Source: Flavobacteriales bacterium (GTDB lineage Bacteria; Bacteroidota; Bacteroidia; Flavobacteriales_F; PHOS-HE28). Taken from it: DNA of 45,791 bases. The stretch covers positions 1 to 45,791 of the forward strand of contig JACJZG010000024.1 of the NCBI GenBank assembly GCA_020635715.1, read 5' to 3'. The notes below the pieces were generated by a model. It did not search any database, was not told the origin of the DNA, and saw only the letters and a list, made by a program, of their open reading frames with translations. Made by a program: the position numbers and the translations under genes. Numbering within the stretch: position 1 is the first letter of the stretch; the number at the start of each line of letters is the position of its first letter. Below are positions 16,011-25,237 of this stretch, one piece after another.

Positions 16011-16212
16011 GGTTATGGGCGGATGGTAAGTTCCGGTGGGCCGGGTAGATGCCCGTCACCGTGGGGAAGATAGGGACAGGCCGTTGTTCATCAAAACTTC
16101 AGACCTGGCCCACGCGAACTTCACACACCTGCTACTTTAGCACTTGGTGGGTCGGTCGCGGGCGTCCGAATGGAGCTGGCGGTGACCCGGGGGGCGGGGC
16201 TAAACGCATGGA

Positions 16213-17082
16213 ATGACACCCAAGGGCAAGCTGATCGCTGTAGGCGGTGCGGAGGACAAAGGCCAGGAACCGGAAGGCGGCCATCATACGAAGGTCTTCG
16301 ACCATAACAGTTTCATTGAGGATGGCATCCTGCGGCGCGTGGTGGATGAGGCGGGAGGCCCGAGCGCCCGGATCGCCCTGATCACTTCCGCCAGCAGCAT
16401 CCCGGAGGAGGTGGCGACCAATTACACCGACGCGTTCGGCAAACTCGGAGTGAAGGACCTGGACGTGCTGGAGATCCGCGACCGGAAGGATGTGAAGCCC
16501 GACATGATCAAGCGGCTGGCCAAGTGCAATGCCGTGATGATGAGCGGCGGCAACCAGCTGCGGCTCACCACCATCTTCGGTGGAACGGCCTTCCTGGAAC
16601 TGATGAAGCGGCGGTACATGGAGGAGCCCGGCTTCACCATCGCCGGCACCAGCGCAGGTGCCATGTGCATGAGCAGTACCATGATCTACCAGGGGCACAG
16701 CAGCAGCGGCCTGATCAAGGGCGGGGTGAAGATGACCACCGGTGCGGCGCTGATCCACGATGTGATCATCGATAGCCACTTCGTGGAGCGTGGCCGGTTC
16801 AGCCGCCTGACGCAGGCGGTCGCCGCGAACCCCTCGGCCATCGGTATCGGCCTGGGTGAGGACACCGGCGTGGTGATCACGGACGGCGACATGCTCGAGA
16901 CCATCGGCAGCGGCCAGGTGATGATCTTCGATGGCCACGAGCTCACCTACAGCGACTTCGCCGACGTGGAGGAAGGTGAGCCCTTCAGCATCGAGGGCAT
17001 GCGCGTGCACATCATCAGCAAAGGCTACTGCTACAGTGTGAAGCAACGGCAGTTCGCGGCAGTGAAGGTGCCGGTGCGCTGA
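16213..17082 (+). CDS. cphB: Cyanophycinase
   Basis: 289 residues, family S51 serine peptidase of normal size. It cleaves cyanophycin to beta-Asp-Arg dipeptides. The catalytic Ser147 lies in GTSAGAM, and His189 in the conserved DSHFVERGRFSRL segment. LITSASSIPEE and the MMSGGNQLRL strand are also family signatures. There is no signal peptide, consistent with mobilising an internal storage granule. The start ATG 16213 gives the usual MTPKGKLIAVGGAEDK N-terminus. The 202 bases separating it from cphA contain TACTTTAG at 16135-16142, a poor promoter match, and no clear operator. The response-regulator gene follows 21 bases downstream. Confidence 0.96.
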   Translation: MTPKGKLIAVGGAEDKGQEPEGGHHTKVFDHNSFIEDGILRRVVDEAGGPSARIALITSASSIPEEVATNYTDAFGKLGVKDLDVLEIRDRKDVKPDMIKRLAKCNAVMMSGGNQLRLTTIFGGTAFLELMKRRYMEEPGFTIAGTSAGAMCMSSTMIYQGHSSSGLIKGGVKMTTGAALIHDVIIDSHFVERGRFSRLTQAVAANPSAIGIGLGEDTGVVITDGDMLETIGSGQVMIFDGHELTYSDFADVEEGEPFSIEGMRVHIISKGYCYSVKQRQFAAVKVPVR

Positions 17083-17091
17083 ACCGATCCC

Positions 17092-17099
17092 GATCTTCG
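17092..17099 (+). promoter_or_regulatory. -7-like element GATCTTCG before the response regulator
   Basis: Directly followed by CGCC and the ATG at 17104; the same arrangement precedes trmD and the gene at 24748. Confidence 0.35.
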
Positions 17100-17103
17100 C
17101 GCC

Positions 17104-17790
17104 ATGCCGCGCATCCTGCTCGTCGAGGACGACCCGCGCCTCTCTCGCTCCATCGCGGAGCATCTGCAGGCAGCGGGCATGGAATGCCTCCAGGTGTACG
17201 ACGGTGAGATGGCCATCCGCGCCTTCGCCGAGGGGCGCTTCGACCTGGTGCTGCTCGACCTTAGCCTTCCCAAACAGGACGGTTACACGGTATGCGATCG
17301 GATCAGGCGTCTGGACAGCAATACGCCCGTGATCGTTATCACCGCCTTCAGCGACATCGACGATAAGATGAGCGCATTCGCTCGCGGTGCCGATGATTAT
17401 TTGGTTAAGCCCGTGCACTGGCAGGAGCTGCACGCCAAGATGCGCGTGTTCCTGAAGCGCGCCGAGACCAATCCGCTGGCGGTGGAGGAACTGCGTGCGG
17501 GCGACCTCCGCATGGATCTGCGGCGCAAGCAGGTGGAACGGGAAGGCCGCGTGATCGAGCTCTCACCCAAGGAGTTCGCGCTGCTCGAACTGCTATGCCG
17601 GCATCCGGGCCGCATCTTCAGCAAGGATGAACTGGCCGAGCAGGTATGGGATGGCAGCCTGGGCGTGAGCAGCAACACCATCGAGGTGTACATCAGCTTC
17701 CTGCGGAGCAAGGTGGACAAGGGCTTCGCCACCAAGCTGATCCGTACTCGCCACGGCTTCGGCTATTACATCGATGCTGGAACCGCATGA
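17104..17790 (+). CDS. OmpR-family response regulator
   Basis: 228 residues. The receiver domain (about 1-118) has the acidic pair Glu8-Asp9-Asp10, phospho-acceptor Asp52 in LLDLSLP and the conserved Lys in DDYLVKP. The winged-helix DNA-binding domain (about 130-225) contains LSPKEFALLELL and RTRHGFGYYID. The adjacent kinase gene overlaps its stop by ATGA, so the two form one two-component system. Because a metal efflux operon follows directly, the likely job is metal-responsive activation of that operon; this is inference from context. The promoter-like GATCTTCG next to the ATG suggests transcription separate from cphB. Confidence 0.95.
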   Translation: MPRILLVEDDPRLSRSIAEHLQAAGMECLQVYDGEMAIRAFAEGRFDLVLLDLSLPKQDGYTVCDRIRRLDSNTPVIVITAFSDIDDKMSAFARGADDYLVKPVHWQELHAKMRVFLKRAETNPLAVEELRAGDLRMDLRRKQVEREGRVIELSPKEFALLELLCRHPGRIFSKDELAEQVWDGSLGVSSNTIEVYISFLRSKVDKGFATKLIRTRHGFGYYIDAGTA

Positions 17791-19145
17791 GCATCAAGTT
17801 GCGGCTATCCCTCGTATTCGTGGGGCTCTCCCTGCTTCTCCTGGCGGGCACGCTCGCCTACATCCGCAGCGCGCAGGAAGCCTCGCGCCAGGAGGAGTTC
17901 TACGAGCGCCTGCAGGACCACGCGCTGCGCATCGCGGGCCTGCTCGGCGAGGTGCGTGAGGCCGACCGGGAGCGTCTGGAACTGCTCGGGGAGCATTCCA
18001 TCCACCAGCTCTATGATGAGAAGGTGCTGGTGTTCGATGCGAACGACCGACTTCTCTACGCGAGCCTGGATAATGAGGTGATTCCGTATTCGCATGAGGG
18101 GCTGCGACGTGTGCGTGATGGTGAGGCCTTGGCGTATCGCGACGATGACGGCGATGAGGTGGTGGGCGTTCACGTGAAGCAGGGTGGGAGGGACCTGGTG
18201 GTGCTCGCCTCGGCGTATGACCGGTATGGCCGCCAAGAGGTACGCAACCTCACACGCACCCTTTGGATATCGCTGGCGCTCGGCTCGCTCTTCATCTTCG
18301 GCGCGGGCTACTTCTACACCGGCCTGGCATTCCAGCCGATCGAGCGCCTGAACGCGGCGATCAGCGGGATCGATGTGGACCGGCTCGATCAACGACTGCC
18401 GGTTCGTGACGGCCGTGACGAGATCGGGCGACTCGCCGGGAGCTACAATCGCATGCTCGACCGCCTACGCGAGGCATTCGACCTGCAGAAGGCGTTCGTG
18501 AACAACGCGAGCCATGAGCTGCGAACGCCCCTCGCCCGGATGAATGCGCAGGTGGAACGCGCCATGGCCCATGCGCCGGGGAGCCCCGCCCAGTTGGAGG
18601 AGCTGCGCGTATTGCAGGGCGACATCGCCCAGCAGGCCTCGCTCGTGGAGTCGTTGCTGCTCCTGCAGCGCCTGCAATCGCACCTCCCGGCGGAACGCAG
18701 CCTGGTGCGCGTGGACGAGGTGCTCTTCACCGTTCTGGAGGAAGTGCGCGCCAACTACCCGGCATTGCGTGTGGATGTCGATCTCGCCGAGGGCTTCGTT
18801 GAGCAAGGCCAGCTCTCGGTGAGCATGAACGAGCTCCTGCTGCGCACCGCCCTGCGCAACCTGATGGTGAATGCCGCCACCTATTCGACCGATGGCCATC
18901 TGGGGATCCGGCTGAAGCCGGTGGCCGGCAAACTGCGTTTGGTCTTCGCGAACCGGGGTGGCCCTGCCCTGCCGGAGCGCCGTCTGTTCGAGCCCTTCTT
19001 CCGGGGCGATGACCCGCGGCGCATCAAGGGGAACGGCTTGGGCCTTTCCATCGTCCGGCAAGTGGCCGAGGATGCCGGAGGAATGGTCCATTACGAGTTC
19101 GTGGACGGCATGCATCGTTTCGAGGTGATCCTGCCGGTGGCCTAA
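17787..19145 (+). CDS. Sensor histidine kinase (metal-sensing type inferred)
   Basis: 452 residues. TM1 spans about 6-25, a periplasmic sensor loop about 26-155, TM2 about 158-180, then a HAMP linker (to ~230). The dimerisation domain has phospho-acceptor His243 in NNASHELRTPLARM. The ATPase domain has an N-box (ALRNLMVNAATYS, Asn358/Asn362) and a G2 box GNGLGLSI near 415-422. The usual DxGxG G1 box is reduced to NRGG near 389-392, a variation seen in other Bacteroidota kinases. The sensor loop has no His/Cys cluster but many Asp/Glu/Arg residues. Start ATG 17787 overlaps the regulator stop; the longer frame from 17646 is not used. Confidence 0.94.
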   Translation: MSIKLRLSLVFVGLSLLLLAGTLAYIRSAQEASRQEEFYERLQDHALRIAGLLGEVREADRERLELLGEHSIHQLYDEKVLVFDANDRLLYASLDNEVIPYSHEGLRRVRDGEALAYRDDDGDEVVGVHVKQGGRDLVVLASAYDRYGRQEVRNLTRTLWISLALGSLFIFGAGYFYTGLAFQPIERLNAAISGIDVDRLDQRLPVRDGRDEIGRLAGSYNRMLDRLREAFDLQKAFVNNASHELRTPLARMNAQVERAMAHAPGSPAQLEELRVLQGDIAQQASLVESLLLLQRLQSHLPAERSLVRVDEVLFTVLEEVRANYPALRVDVDLAEGFVEQGQLSVSMNELLLRTALRNLMVNAATYSTDGHLGIRLKPVAGKLRLVFANRGGPALPERRLFEPFFRGDDPRRIKGNGLGLSIVRQVAEDAGGMVHYEFVDGMHRFEVILPVA

Positions 19146-19152
19146 GCTTCTT

Positions 19153-19179
19153 TTAAGGGGAACCGAAAGGATTCCTTAA
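19153..19179. promoter_or_regulatory. Inverted repeat TTAAGG-N15-CCTTAA upstream of the efflux operon
   Basis: TTAAGG at 19153-19158 and CCTTAA at 19174-19179 flank a 15-base spacer. The site lies between the kinase stop (19145) and the TolC-like start (19205). It is a plausible binding site for the adjacent response regulator. Alternatively it is a weak hairpin attenuator; no T-run follows. Confidence 0.4.
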
Positions 19180-19204
19180 GCCTGCGGATATCCTTTCGCG
19201 GCGC

Positions 19205-20458
19205 ATGCGGATGCTCTTGGTCCTCCTCGCATTCACCATGTGCCTTTTGGCCGATGGGCAGGATACGTTGCGCATCGGCATCGCCCAGGCCGATAGCCTG
19301 CTGATCCAGCGCTCGCTGGCCCTGCTCGCCCAACGTTATCAGGTGGACATGGCGGAGGCAGAGCGCGTTCAGGCCAGGCTCTTCCAGAACCCGACGCTGG
19401 CCACCGAATGGAGCATCCGTCCGAGCACGGGACGGGTTCTCGATGTCGCGCAGCCCAACGGGCAGATGGCCGTGACCGCTGAGAAGCTCTTCCGGATCGC
19501 AGGTCAGCGAAGCCTCGCGGTGCGTGCCGCCACCAGCCGTGTGCGGCTTGCCGAGGCCGAATACGCCGAGTTGGCCGCAGCCCTGCGCTTCGCATTGCAC
19601 AGCAACCTCTACCGGCAGTTCTACCTGTCGTGTGCCATCGCCGCCATCGGTTCGCAGCTCGATCTGCTGAAGGGCGTGGTCGATGCCTACGGTACGCAGT
19701 TCGAGAAGGGCAACGTGTCGTTGAAGGAAGCGACTCGCCTGCGCACCGCCTACTTCCAGCTGGATGATGAGCGCGCCCGCCTGCTCATGGAGGTGAATGG
19801 GATACAACAGGAACTCCGCACGCTGCTCATGGAGGAGCGTGTCGTGGTGGCGAGCCCGCTGGCTGCTGAGGTGGTGCCCTTGCGGCCATTGCCACAGGAC
19901 AGCGTATCGCTGATGGCGCTCGCCGAGGCCAACCGACCGCGCCTGCGTGCGGCGGAAGCCGGCGTGCAGGCCAGCGAGGAGCAATTGCGCCTGGAGCGTC
20001 GCATGGCCTATCCCGATCTCGCACTGGGCTACACATACGACAGGAACAGCAACTACCTGCCGAATTACAACGGCTTGAACATCGGCATCGCCGTACCGCT
20101 GTTCGATCGCAACCAGGCGGGTATCAGGCGCGCGCAAGCCGAACAGAAGCAAGCGCGCAGCCAGGCCGAGCTGGCGCGACAGTCCGTTCGCCAGGAGGTC
20201 ATGCGTTCATTGGCTGACCTGCGCGTTCTGCAGCAGCACTACACCAGCGCCTCGCGCGGTCTCGATGAGCAGCTCGATCAGCTCAGCGAGAGCCTCGTGG
20301 CGAACTACTTGAAGAGCAACATCAGCCTCCTGGAGTTCACCGACCTGTTCGAGGCGTACACCAGCGGCATCATCGCGATCAACTCCCTCAAGGCCGATCT
20401 GCAGCAAGCCTATGAAGAACTCGAATTCGTCTCCGGGCAGCGGCTCTTCGTCCGCTGA
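19205..20458 (+). CDS. TolC/CzcC-family outer-membrane efflux protein
   Basis: 417 residues. The signal peptide is MRMLLVLLAFTMCLLADGQ. Two homologous halves of long helices and two beta-hairpin segments follow; visible OEP features are LFQNPTLATEW, LALGYTYDRN and NIGIAVPLFDRNQAGIRRAQAE, the usual second-half signature. It would form the outer-membrane duct of the tripartite pump whose adaptor and RND pump genes follow. Its stop lies 34 bases before the preferred GTG of the adaptor. No Cys lipobox is present. No ATG upstream of 19205 fits. Confidence 0.93.
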   Translation: MRMLLVLLAFTMCLLADGQDTLRIGIAQADSLLIQRSLALLAQRYQVDMAEAERVQARLFQNPTLATEWSIRPSTGRVLDVAQPNGQMAVTAEKLFRIAGQRSLAVRAATSRVRLAEAEYAELAAALRFALHSNLYRQFYLSCAIAAIGSQLDLLKGVVDAYGTQFEKGNVSLKEATRLRTAYFQLDDERARLLMEVNGIQQELRTLLMEERVVVASPLAAEVVPLRPLPQDSVSLMALAEANRPRLRAAEAGVQASEEQLRLERRMAYPDLALGYTYDRNSNYLPNYNGLNIGIAVPLFDRNQAGIRRAQAEQKQARSQAELARQSVRQEVMRSLADLRVLQQHYTSASRGLDEQLDQLSESLVANYLKSNISLLEFTDLFEAYTSGIIAINSLKADLQQAYEELEFVSGQRLFVR

Positions 20459-20492
20459 GTATCGGACCGCAGGGCGGTGCGGGGGCGCACCG

Positions 20493-21611
20493 GTGAAAGC
20501 GGGCCTACGAAGCGCATCCCGCTCGTGCGCTCGTGTCCTCGCACCCGCCTTGGTCCTTCCGCTCCTGGTCGTCTCATGCGGACCGACCGAGCCGCCGCCG
20601 ACCGATACCAACGCTTTCGTGCTCAGCGATTCGATGCTCGGGCGCATCACGCTGGATACCGTGCGCGTGCGGCCCGTGGAGAACCTCATCGAACTGAACG
20701 GGCGCATCGCCGCCGCCGCCGACCGCATGGCCGACATCTATGCGATCGTAGGCGGTCAGGTCCTCAGCGTGGAAGCGGAGCTCGGCGACCGGGTGACCAA
20801 GGGGCAGACCCTCGCCATCATCCGGAGCAGCGAGGTGGCCCAGTTCGAGAGCGAGCTCATCGATGCACGGAGCGACGTGCGGGTGGCCCAGAAGAACCTG
20901 CAGGTGCAGCAGGACCTCTTCGCCACCAAGCTCATCAGTGAGCGCGAGCTGGTGCTGGCCCAGCAGGACCTGGCCAAAGCAGAGGCCCAGCTGCGCCGCG
21001 TGGAAGAGGTCTTCAGCATCTATCATTTCCGTGACGGATCGGTGTACGAGGTGAAGGCCCCCATCAGCGGCTACCTCATCGATCGCAGGGTGAACAGGGA
21101 CGTGGTGCTTCCCGCGAACCAGAACGAGCGCATCTTCTCCATCGCCGAGCTCGATGAGGTATGGGTCCTCGCCGAGGTGTACGAGAGCGACATCGCGCGC
21201 GTGAAGGAAGGCCTGCCCGCCGAGATCACCACGCTCAGCTACCGCGACCGCGTCTTCCCGGGCACGGTGGACAAGATCTTCAACATCCTCGACCCGCGCA
21301 CCCGCACCATGCGCGTACGCGTGAAGCTGCAGAACCCGGAGACCCTGCTCAAGCCTGAGATGATCGCGCGCGTGCGCCTCACCTTCGAGGAGGACCAGCG
21401 GTTGCCGGCCATCCCCGGCAGCGCCATCATCAGCGACAATGGCAAGCAATACGTGATGGTGTACCAGGATCGCAGGAACATCGCCACGCGGCAGGTGCGC
21501 ACGCTGCGCACCACCGGTAGCAGCACTTGGATCACCGAGGGCCTCGCTTCAGGCGAGGTCATCATCAGCAAGGGACAGCTCTTCATCTACGATGCGCTGA
21601 ACGACCGATGA
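20493..21611 (+). CDS. HlyD/CusB-type periplasmic adaptor lipoprotein
   Basis: 372 residues from the GTG at 20493. The signal (VKAGLRSASRSC...VLPLLVVSC) ends in a VVSC lipobox, so the mature protein is lipid-anchored. A barrel-sandwich half (GGQVLSVEAELGDRVTKGQTL) is followed by a helical hairpin (LIDARSDVRVAQKNLQVQQ...) and the second half (VKAPISGYLIDRRV). Beta-barrel and membrane-proximal domains end at QLFIYDALND. It links the RND pump to the TolC-like duct. An ATG at 20412 gives 399 residues but overlaps the TolC-like gene by 47 bases and puts 27 extra polar residues before the signal; a GGGGGCG stretch precedes the GTG. No N-terminal His/Met metal-binding tail is seen. Confidence 0.92.
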   Translation: MKAGLRSASRSCARVLAPALVLPLLVVSCGPTEPPPTDTNAFVLSDSMLGRITLDTVRVRPVENLIELNGRIAAAADRMADIYAIVGGQVLSVEAELGDRVTKGQTLAIIRSSEVAQFESELIDARSDVRVAQKNLQVQQDLFATKLISERELVLAQQDLAKAEAQLRRVEEVFSIYHFRDGSVYEVKAPISGYLIDRRVNRDVVLPANQNERIFSIAELDEVWVLAEVYESDIARVKEGLPAEITTLSYRDRVFPGTVDKIFNILDPRTRTMRVRVKLQNPETLLKPEMIARVRLTFEEDQRLPAIPGSAIISDNGKQYVMVYQDRRNIATRQVRTLRTTGSSTWITEGLASGEVIISKGQLFIYDALNDR

Positions 21612-24600
21612 GCTTCATCCGCGCCATCATCACCTTCTCGCTGAAGAACCGGTTCTTCACCTTCTTCTGGGTGACGGCCGTGGTGATCGCGGGCGTCGTG
21701 GGTTTCCGCAACACGCCCATCGAGGCGTTCCCGGACGTCACGAACACGCAGATCATCATCGTATCGCAATGGCCCGGCCGCAGCGCGCAGGAGGTGGAAC
21801 GCTTCGTCACCGTGCCCATCGAGGTGGCCATGAACAGCGTGCAGCGCAAGACCAACGTGCGCTCCATCAGCATGTTCGGCCTCAGCGTGATCAAGATCAT
21901 CTTCGAGGATGATGTGGAGGACTTCTTCGCCAGGCAGCAGGTGAACAACCAGCTGAACGGCGTGGACCTGCCGGAGGGCGCCGAACCCGATGTGCAGCCG
22001 CCCTACGGACCCACGGGCGAGATCTTCCGCTACACCCTGCAGAGCCCGACGAAGGATTCGCGTGAACTCCTCACGCTCCAGAACTGGGTGATCGACCGCC
22101 GCCTTCGCCAGGTGCCGGGCGTGGCCGATGTGGTCGCTTTCGGCGGGCGCGACCGGATCTACGAGATCGAGGCCGATCCGGGCCGCATGATCCAGTACGA
22201 CCTCACCCCCTTGGAGGTCTACCAGGCCGTGACACGCAGCAACATCAACGTGGGTGGCGACGTGATCGAGCGGAACGGACAGGCCTTCGTGGTACGCGGC
22301 ATGGGCCTGCTCAACAGCCAGGCCGACATCGAGAACATCATCATCGAAGCGGTGGATGGCGTGCCCATCCTCGTGAAGAACGTGGCGACCGTGCGCGAAG
22401 GCAACCTGCCGCGCGTGGGCCAGGTGGGCCTCGATGCGAATGACGATGTCGTGGAGGGCATCATCGTGATGCGCAAGGGCGAGAACCCCAGCGAGGTGCT
22501 GGCCCGCGTGAAGGCCAACATCAGCGAGATCAACGACAACGTGCTGCCGAAGGATGTGCGGATGGTGACCTTCTACGACCGCGACCGCCTGATGGACTAT
22601 TGCACCGAGACAGTGATGCACAACCTCGTGGAGGGCATCATCCTGGTCACGGCCATCGTGTTCCTCTTCATGGCCGACTGGCGCACCACGCTCATCGTCA
22701 GCATCATCATCCCGCTGGCGTTGCTCTTCGCCTTCCTCTGCCTGCGCATGAAAGGCATGAGCGCGAACCTGCTATCGCTCGGTGCCATCGACTTCGGCAT
22801 CATCATAGACGGTGCCGTGGTGATGGTGGAAGGTCTCTTCGTGGCGCTCGATGGCCTGGCGCACCGCGTGGGCATGGAGAAGTTCAACCGCATGAGCAAG
22901 CTCGGCCTCATCCGCCGCACCGCCAGCCGCACCGGGGTGGCCGTATTCTTCAGCAAGCTCATCATCATCACCGCGCTGGTACCCATCTTCAGCTTCGAGA
23001 AGGTGGAAGGCAAGATGTTCGCACCGCTGGCGTGGACCTTGGGTTTCGCATTGCTCGGCGCGCTCATCTTCACCCTTACGCTGGTGCCCGTGCTCTGCGC
23101 CGCGTCGCTGAAGAAGGACGTGAAGGAGAAGCACAGCTTCCTCGCGCGCTTCTTCGACAAGTACGTGTTCAAGGGGTTCCAGTGGGCGTGGAAACGTCCG
23201 CGCATCGCCTTCCTCAGCGCCCTGGCCGTGCTGGCGCTCTCGCTCTTCAGCCTGAAGTGGATGGGCACGGAGTTCCTGCCAGAGCTGAACGAGGGCGCGC
23301 TGTGGGTGGAGGCGAAGATGCCCATGAGCATGAGCCTGCCGGAGACCGTGAAGATGGTGCGTACGCTGCGCGAGAAGCTCGGCGCCTTCCCCGAAGTGAA
23401 TGGCGTATTGAGCCAGACCGGTCGCAGCAACGACGGCACCGACCCCAGCGGCTTCTACTACGTGCAGATGCAGGTGAACCTGAAACCGCTGAAGGAGTGG
23501 CGGAAGGGCCTCACCAAGGATGGCCTGATCGATGAGATGGACAAGGAGTTGAAGCAGTTCCAAGGCATCAACTACAACTACTCGCAGCCGATCATCGACA
23601 ACGTGGCCGAGGCCGTGGCCGGCATGAACGCCAACAATGCCGTGAAGATCTTCGGCCCGGAACTCGACGTGCTGGACACGCTGGCCACCCAGGTGCTCTC
23701 AGCGATACAGGATGTGCAAGGCATCAAGGACCCGGGCATCCTGCGCAACGTCGGGCAGCCCGAGGTGCAGATCCAGCTCAGCGATACGCGCATGGCGCTC
23801 TACGGGGTGAGCACCGCCGATGCGCAGGCCGTGATCGAGATGGCCATCGGCGGGAAGACCGCGAACATGATGTACGAAGGCGAGCGCAAATTCCCGATCC
23901 GCCTTCGCTTCCCGTACGACCACCGCAAGGATGTGGACGACATCCGGGCAATACTGGTACCCACGTTGGGCGGCGCGCGCGTGGCGTTGGGGGAGATCGC
24001 CACGATCAGCACCACCACCGGTCCGGCATTCATCTACCGCGACAACAACGAGCGCTTCATCGGCGTGAAGTTCACCGTGCGCGACCGCGACCTGGGCAGC
24101 ACCATCGCCGAGGCGCAGCAGCGCGTGAAGGCGGCCGTGGACCTGCCCGATGGCTACAGCGTCACCTGGACCGGCGAATTCGAGAACCAGGTGCGCGCCA
24201 GCAAGCGCCTTGGCCAGGTGGTGCCCATCAGCCTCGCGGCCATCTTCGTGATCCTCTTCATCGCCCTGGGCGACAGCGGCAATGCGGGCCTCGTGCTGGT
24301 GAACGTGCCCTTCGCCCTGATCGGCGGGATCCTCGCACTGCACGTCACGGGCATGAACTTCGGCATCAGCGCCGGCGTGGGCTTCATCGCCCTCTTCGGC
24401 ATCTGTGTGCAGAACGGCGTGATCCTGGTGCAGGAGTTCAACGACAACCTGCACCACCGCCAACCGCTGGATGAGGCCATCATCAGTGGCGTGCGCAAGC
24501 GCATCCGTCCCGTGGTGATGACCGCCCTGATGGCGAGCCTCGGCCTGCTGCCCGCGGCCATGAGCACCGGCATCGGCAGCGAGAGCCAGAAGCCCCTGGC

Positions 24601-24730
24601 CATCGTGATCATCGGCGGCCTGATCACCGCCACGATCTTCATCCTGCTGGTGTTCCCGATCGTGTTCCGCTTCTTCCGGCAACGGACGATCGACCGGAAG
24701 ACAAGGAGGCAGGTGGTGGTGGCCCCGTGA
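21608..24730 (+). CDS. Heavy-metal efflux RND transporter (CzcA/CusA family)
   Basis: 1040 residues, the expected size. Twelve membrane helices and two large periplasmic loops are present. NTPIEAFPDVTNTQI near residues 35-50 and the proton-relay TM4 motif DFGIIIDGAVVMVE (Asp395, Asp401, Glu408) place it in the HME branch that exports divalent or monovalent metal ions. The C-terminal half ends with the GVRKRIRPVVMTALMASLGLLPAAMSTGIGSE signature. The start ATG overlaps the adaptor stop (ATGA). The Asp/Asp/Glu triad is the CzcA pattern for Zn/Co/Cd, but Cu/Ag pumps share it, so the metal is undecided. Confidence 0.97.
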   Translation: MSFIRAIITFSLKNRFFTFFWVTAVVIAGVVGFRNTPIEAFPDVTNTQIIIVSQWPGRSAQEVERFVTVPIEVAMNSVQRKTNVRSISMFGLSVIKIIFEDDVEDFFARQQVNNQLNGVDLPEGAEPDVQPPYGPTGEIFRYTLQSPTKDSRELLTLQNWVIDRRLRQVPGVADVVAFGGRDRIYEIEADPGRMIQYDLTPLEVYQAVTRSNINVGGDVIERNGQAFVVRGMGLLNSQADIENIIIEAVDGVPILVKNVATVREGNLPRVGQVGLDANDDVVEGIIVMRKGENPSEVLARVKANISEINDNVLPKDVRMVTFYDRDRLMDYCTETVMHNLVEGIILVTAIVFLFMADWRTTLIVSIIIPLALLFAFLCLRMKGMSANLLSLGAIDFGIIIDGAVVMVEGLFVALDGLAHRVGMEKFNRMSKLGLIRRTASRTGVAVFFSKLIIITALVPIFSFEKVEGKMFAPLAWTLGFALLGALIFTLTLVPVLCAASLKKDVKEKHSFLARFFDKYVFKGFQWAWKRPRIAFLSALAVLALSLFSLKWMGTEFLPELNEGALWVEAKMPMSMSLPETVKMVRTLREKLGAFPEVNGVLSQTGRSNDGTDPSGFYYVQMQVNLKPLKEWRKGLTKDGLIDEMDKELKQFQGINYNYSQPIIDNVAEAVAGMNANNAVKIFGPELDVLDTLATQVLSAIQDVQGIKDPGILRNVGQPEVQIQLSDTRMALYGVSTADAQAVIEMAIGGKTANMMYEGERKFPIRLRFPYDHRKDVDDIRAILVPTLGGARVALGEIATISTTTGPAFIYRDNNERFIGVKFTVRDRDLGSTIAEAQQRVKAAVDLPDGYSVTWTGEFENQVRASKRLGQVVPISLAAIFVILFIALGDSGNAGLVLVNVPFALIGGILALHVTGMNFGISAGVGFIALFGICVQNGVILVQEFNDNLHHRQPLDEAIISGVRKRIRPVVMTALMASLGLLPAAMSTGIGSESQKPLAIVIIGGLITATIFILLVFPIVFRFFRQRTIDRKTRRQVVVAP

Positions 24731-24734
24731 GCGC

Positions 24735-24742
24735 GATCTTCG
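24735..24742 (+). promoter_or_regulatory. -7-like element GATCTTCG before the DUF3817 gene
   Basis: Followed by CGCCC and the ATG at 24748, the same layout as at 17092-17104. It begins 5 bases after the RND stop. Confidence 0.35.
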
Positions 24743-24747
24743 CGCCC

Positions 24748-25032
24748 ATGACCGACCCGATCATCCGCCGATTCCGCACCTGGGCCATCGCCGAAGGATG
24801 GAGCTTCCTCATCCTCCTCTTCGTGGCCATGCCCTTGAAATACCTGGCCAACTGGCCGTGGGGGGTGAAGGTGGTGGGTTGGGCACATGGCGTCCTGTTC
24901 ATCGGGTATTGGGTCACGGCCGTGCCGCTGTTCACGAAGCTGAAATGGGACCTGGAACGGGTGGTGGGTCTTGGACTCGCTTCGATCCTCCCCTTCGGCA
25001 CCTTCGTGATGGAACGGAAGTGGCTCCGGTAG
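24748..25032 (+). CDS. DUF3817-family small membrane protein
   Basis: 94 residues, three hydrophobic segments: WAIAEGWSFLILLFVAMPLKYL, VVGWAHGVLFIGYWVTAVPLF and a third near ERVVGLGLASILPFGTFVMER. The EGWSFLILL...MPLKY and GWAHG motifs are typical of DUF3817 (YdzA-like) proteins of unknown function. The frame is open from 24727 (GTG overlapping the pump stop); the ATG at 24748 is preferred because of the promoter-like element. It may be co-transcribed with the efflux operon. The 205 bases that follow hold no gene. Confidence 0.82.
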   Translation: MTDPIIRRFRTWAIAEGWSFLILLFVAMPLKYLANWPWGVKVVGWAHGVLFIGYWVTAVPLFTKLKWDLERVVGLGLASILPFGTFVMERKWLR

Positions 25033-25173
25033 ACCAGCCGTGACCTGCCTCCACACGATCGGGCAGCCTACGCCCCAGTTAACGCCCATTCCGAGATGGA
25101 ACAGAAAGGTGCGCGATCCTAGGCCTGGCGCAGTGTCCTGATCAACCACCCGCCGTGGCCCCGTTCCGGTCCG

Positions 25174-25181
25174 TATCTTGG
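25174..25181 (+). promoter_or_regulatory. Candidate -7 element TATCTTGG for the YtxH cluster
   Basis: One mismatch from TAnnTTTG, 56 bases before the ATG at 25238. Confidence 0.35.
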
Positions 25182-25237
25182 TGGTAGCCTGGACGAGCGA
25201 CCGGATGGGCCGGCCGCCCGACCAAACCAACTGACCA

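Noticed and set aside
16135..16142. TACTTTAG as a cphB promoter
   Set aside because: It lacks the final TTTG and lies about 70 bases from the ATG, so it was not listed as a feature.
22772..23563. Antisense frames within the RND pump gene, including 22600-23535
   Set aside because: Shadow reading of the pump; the pump frame is complete and carries all conserved motifs.
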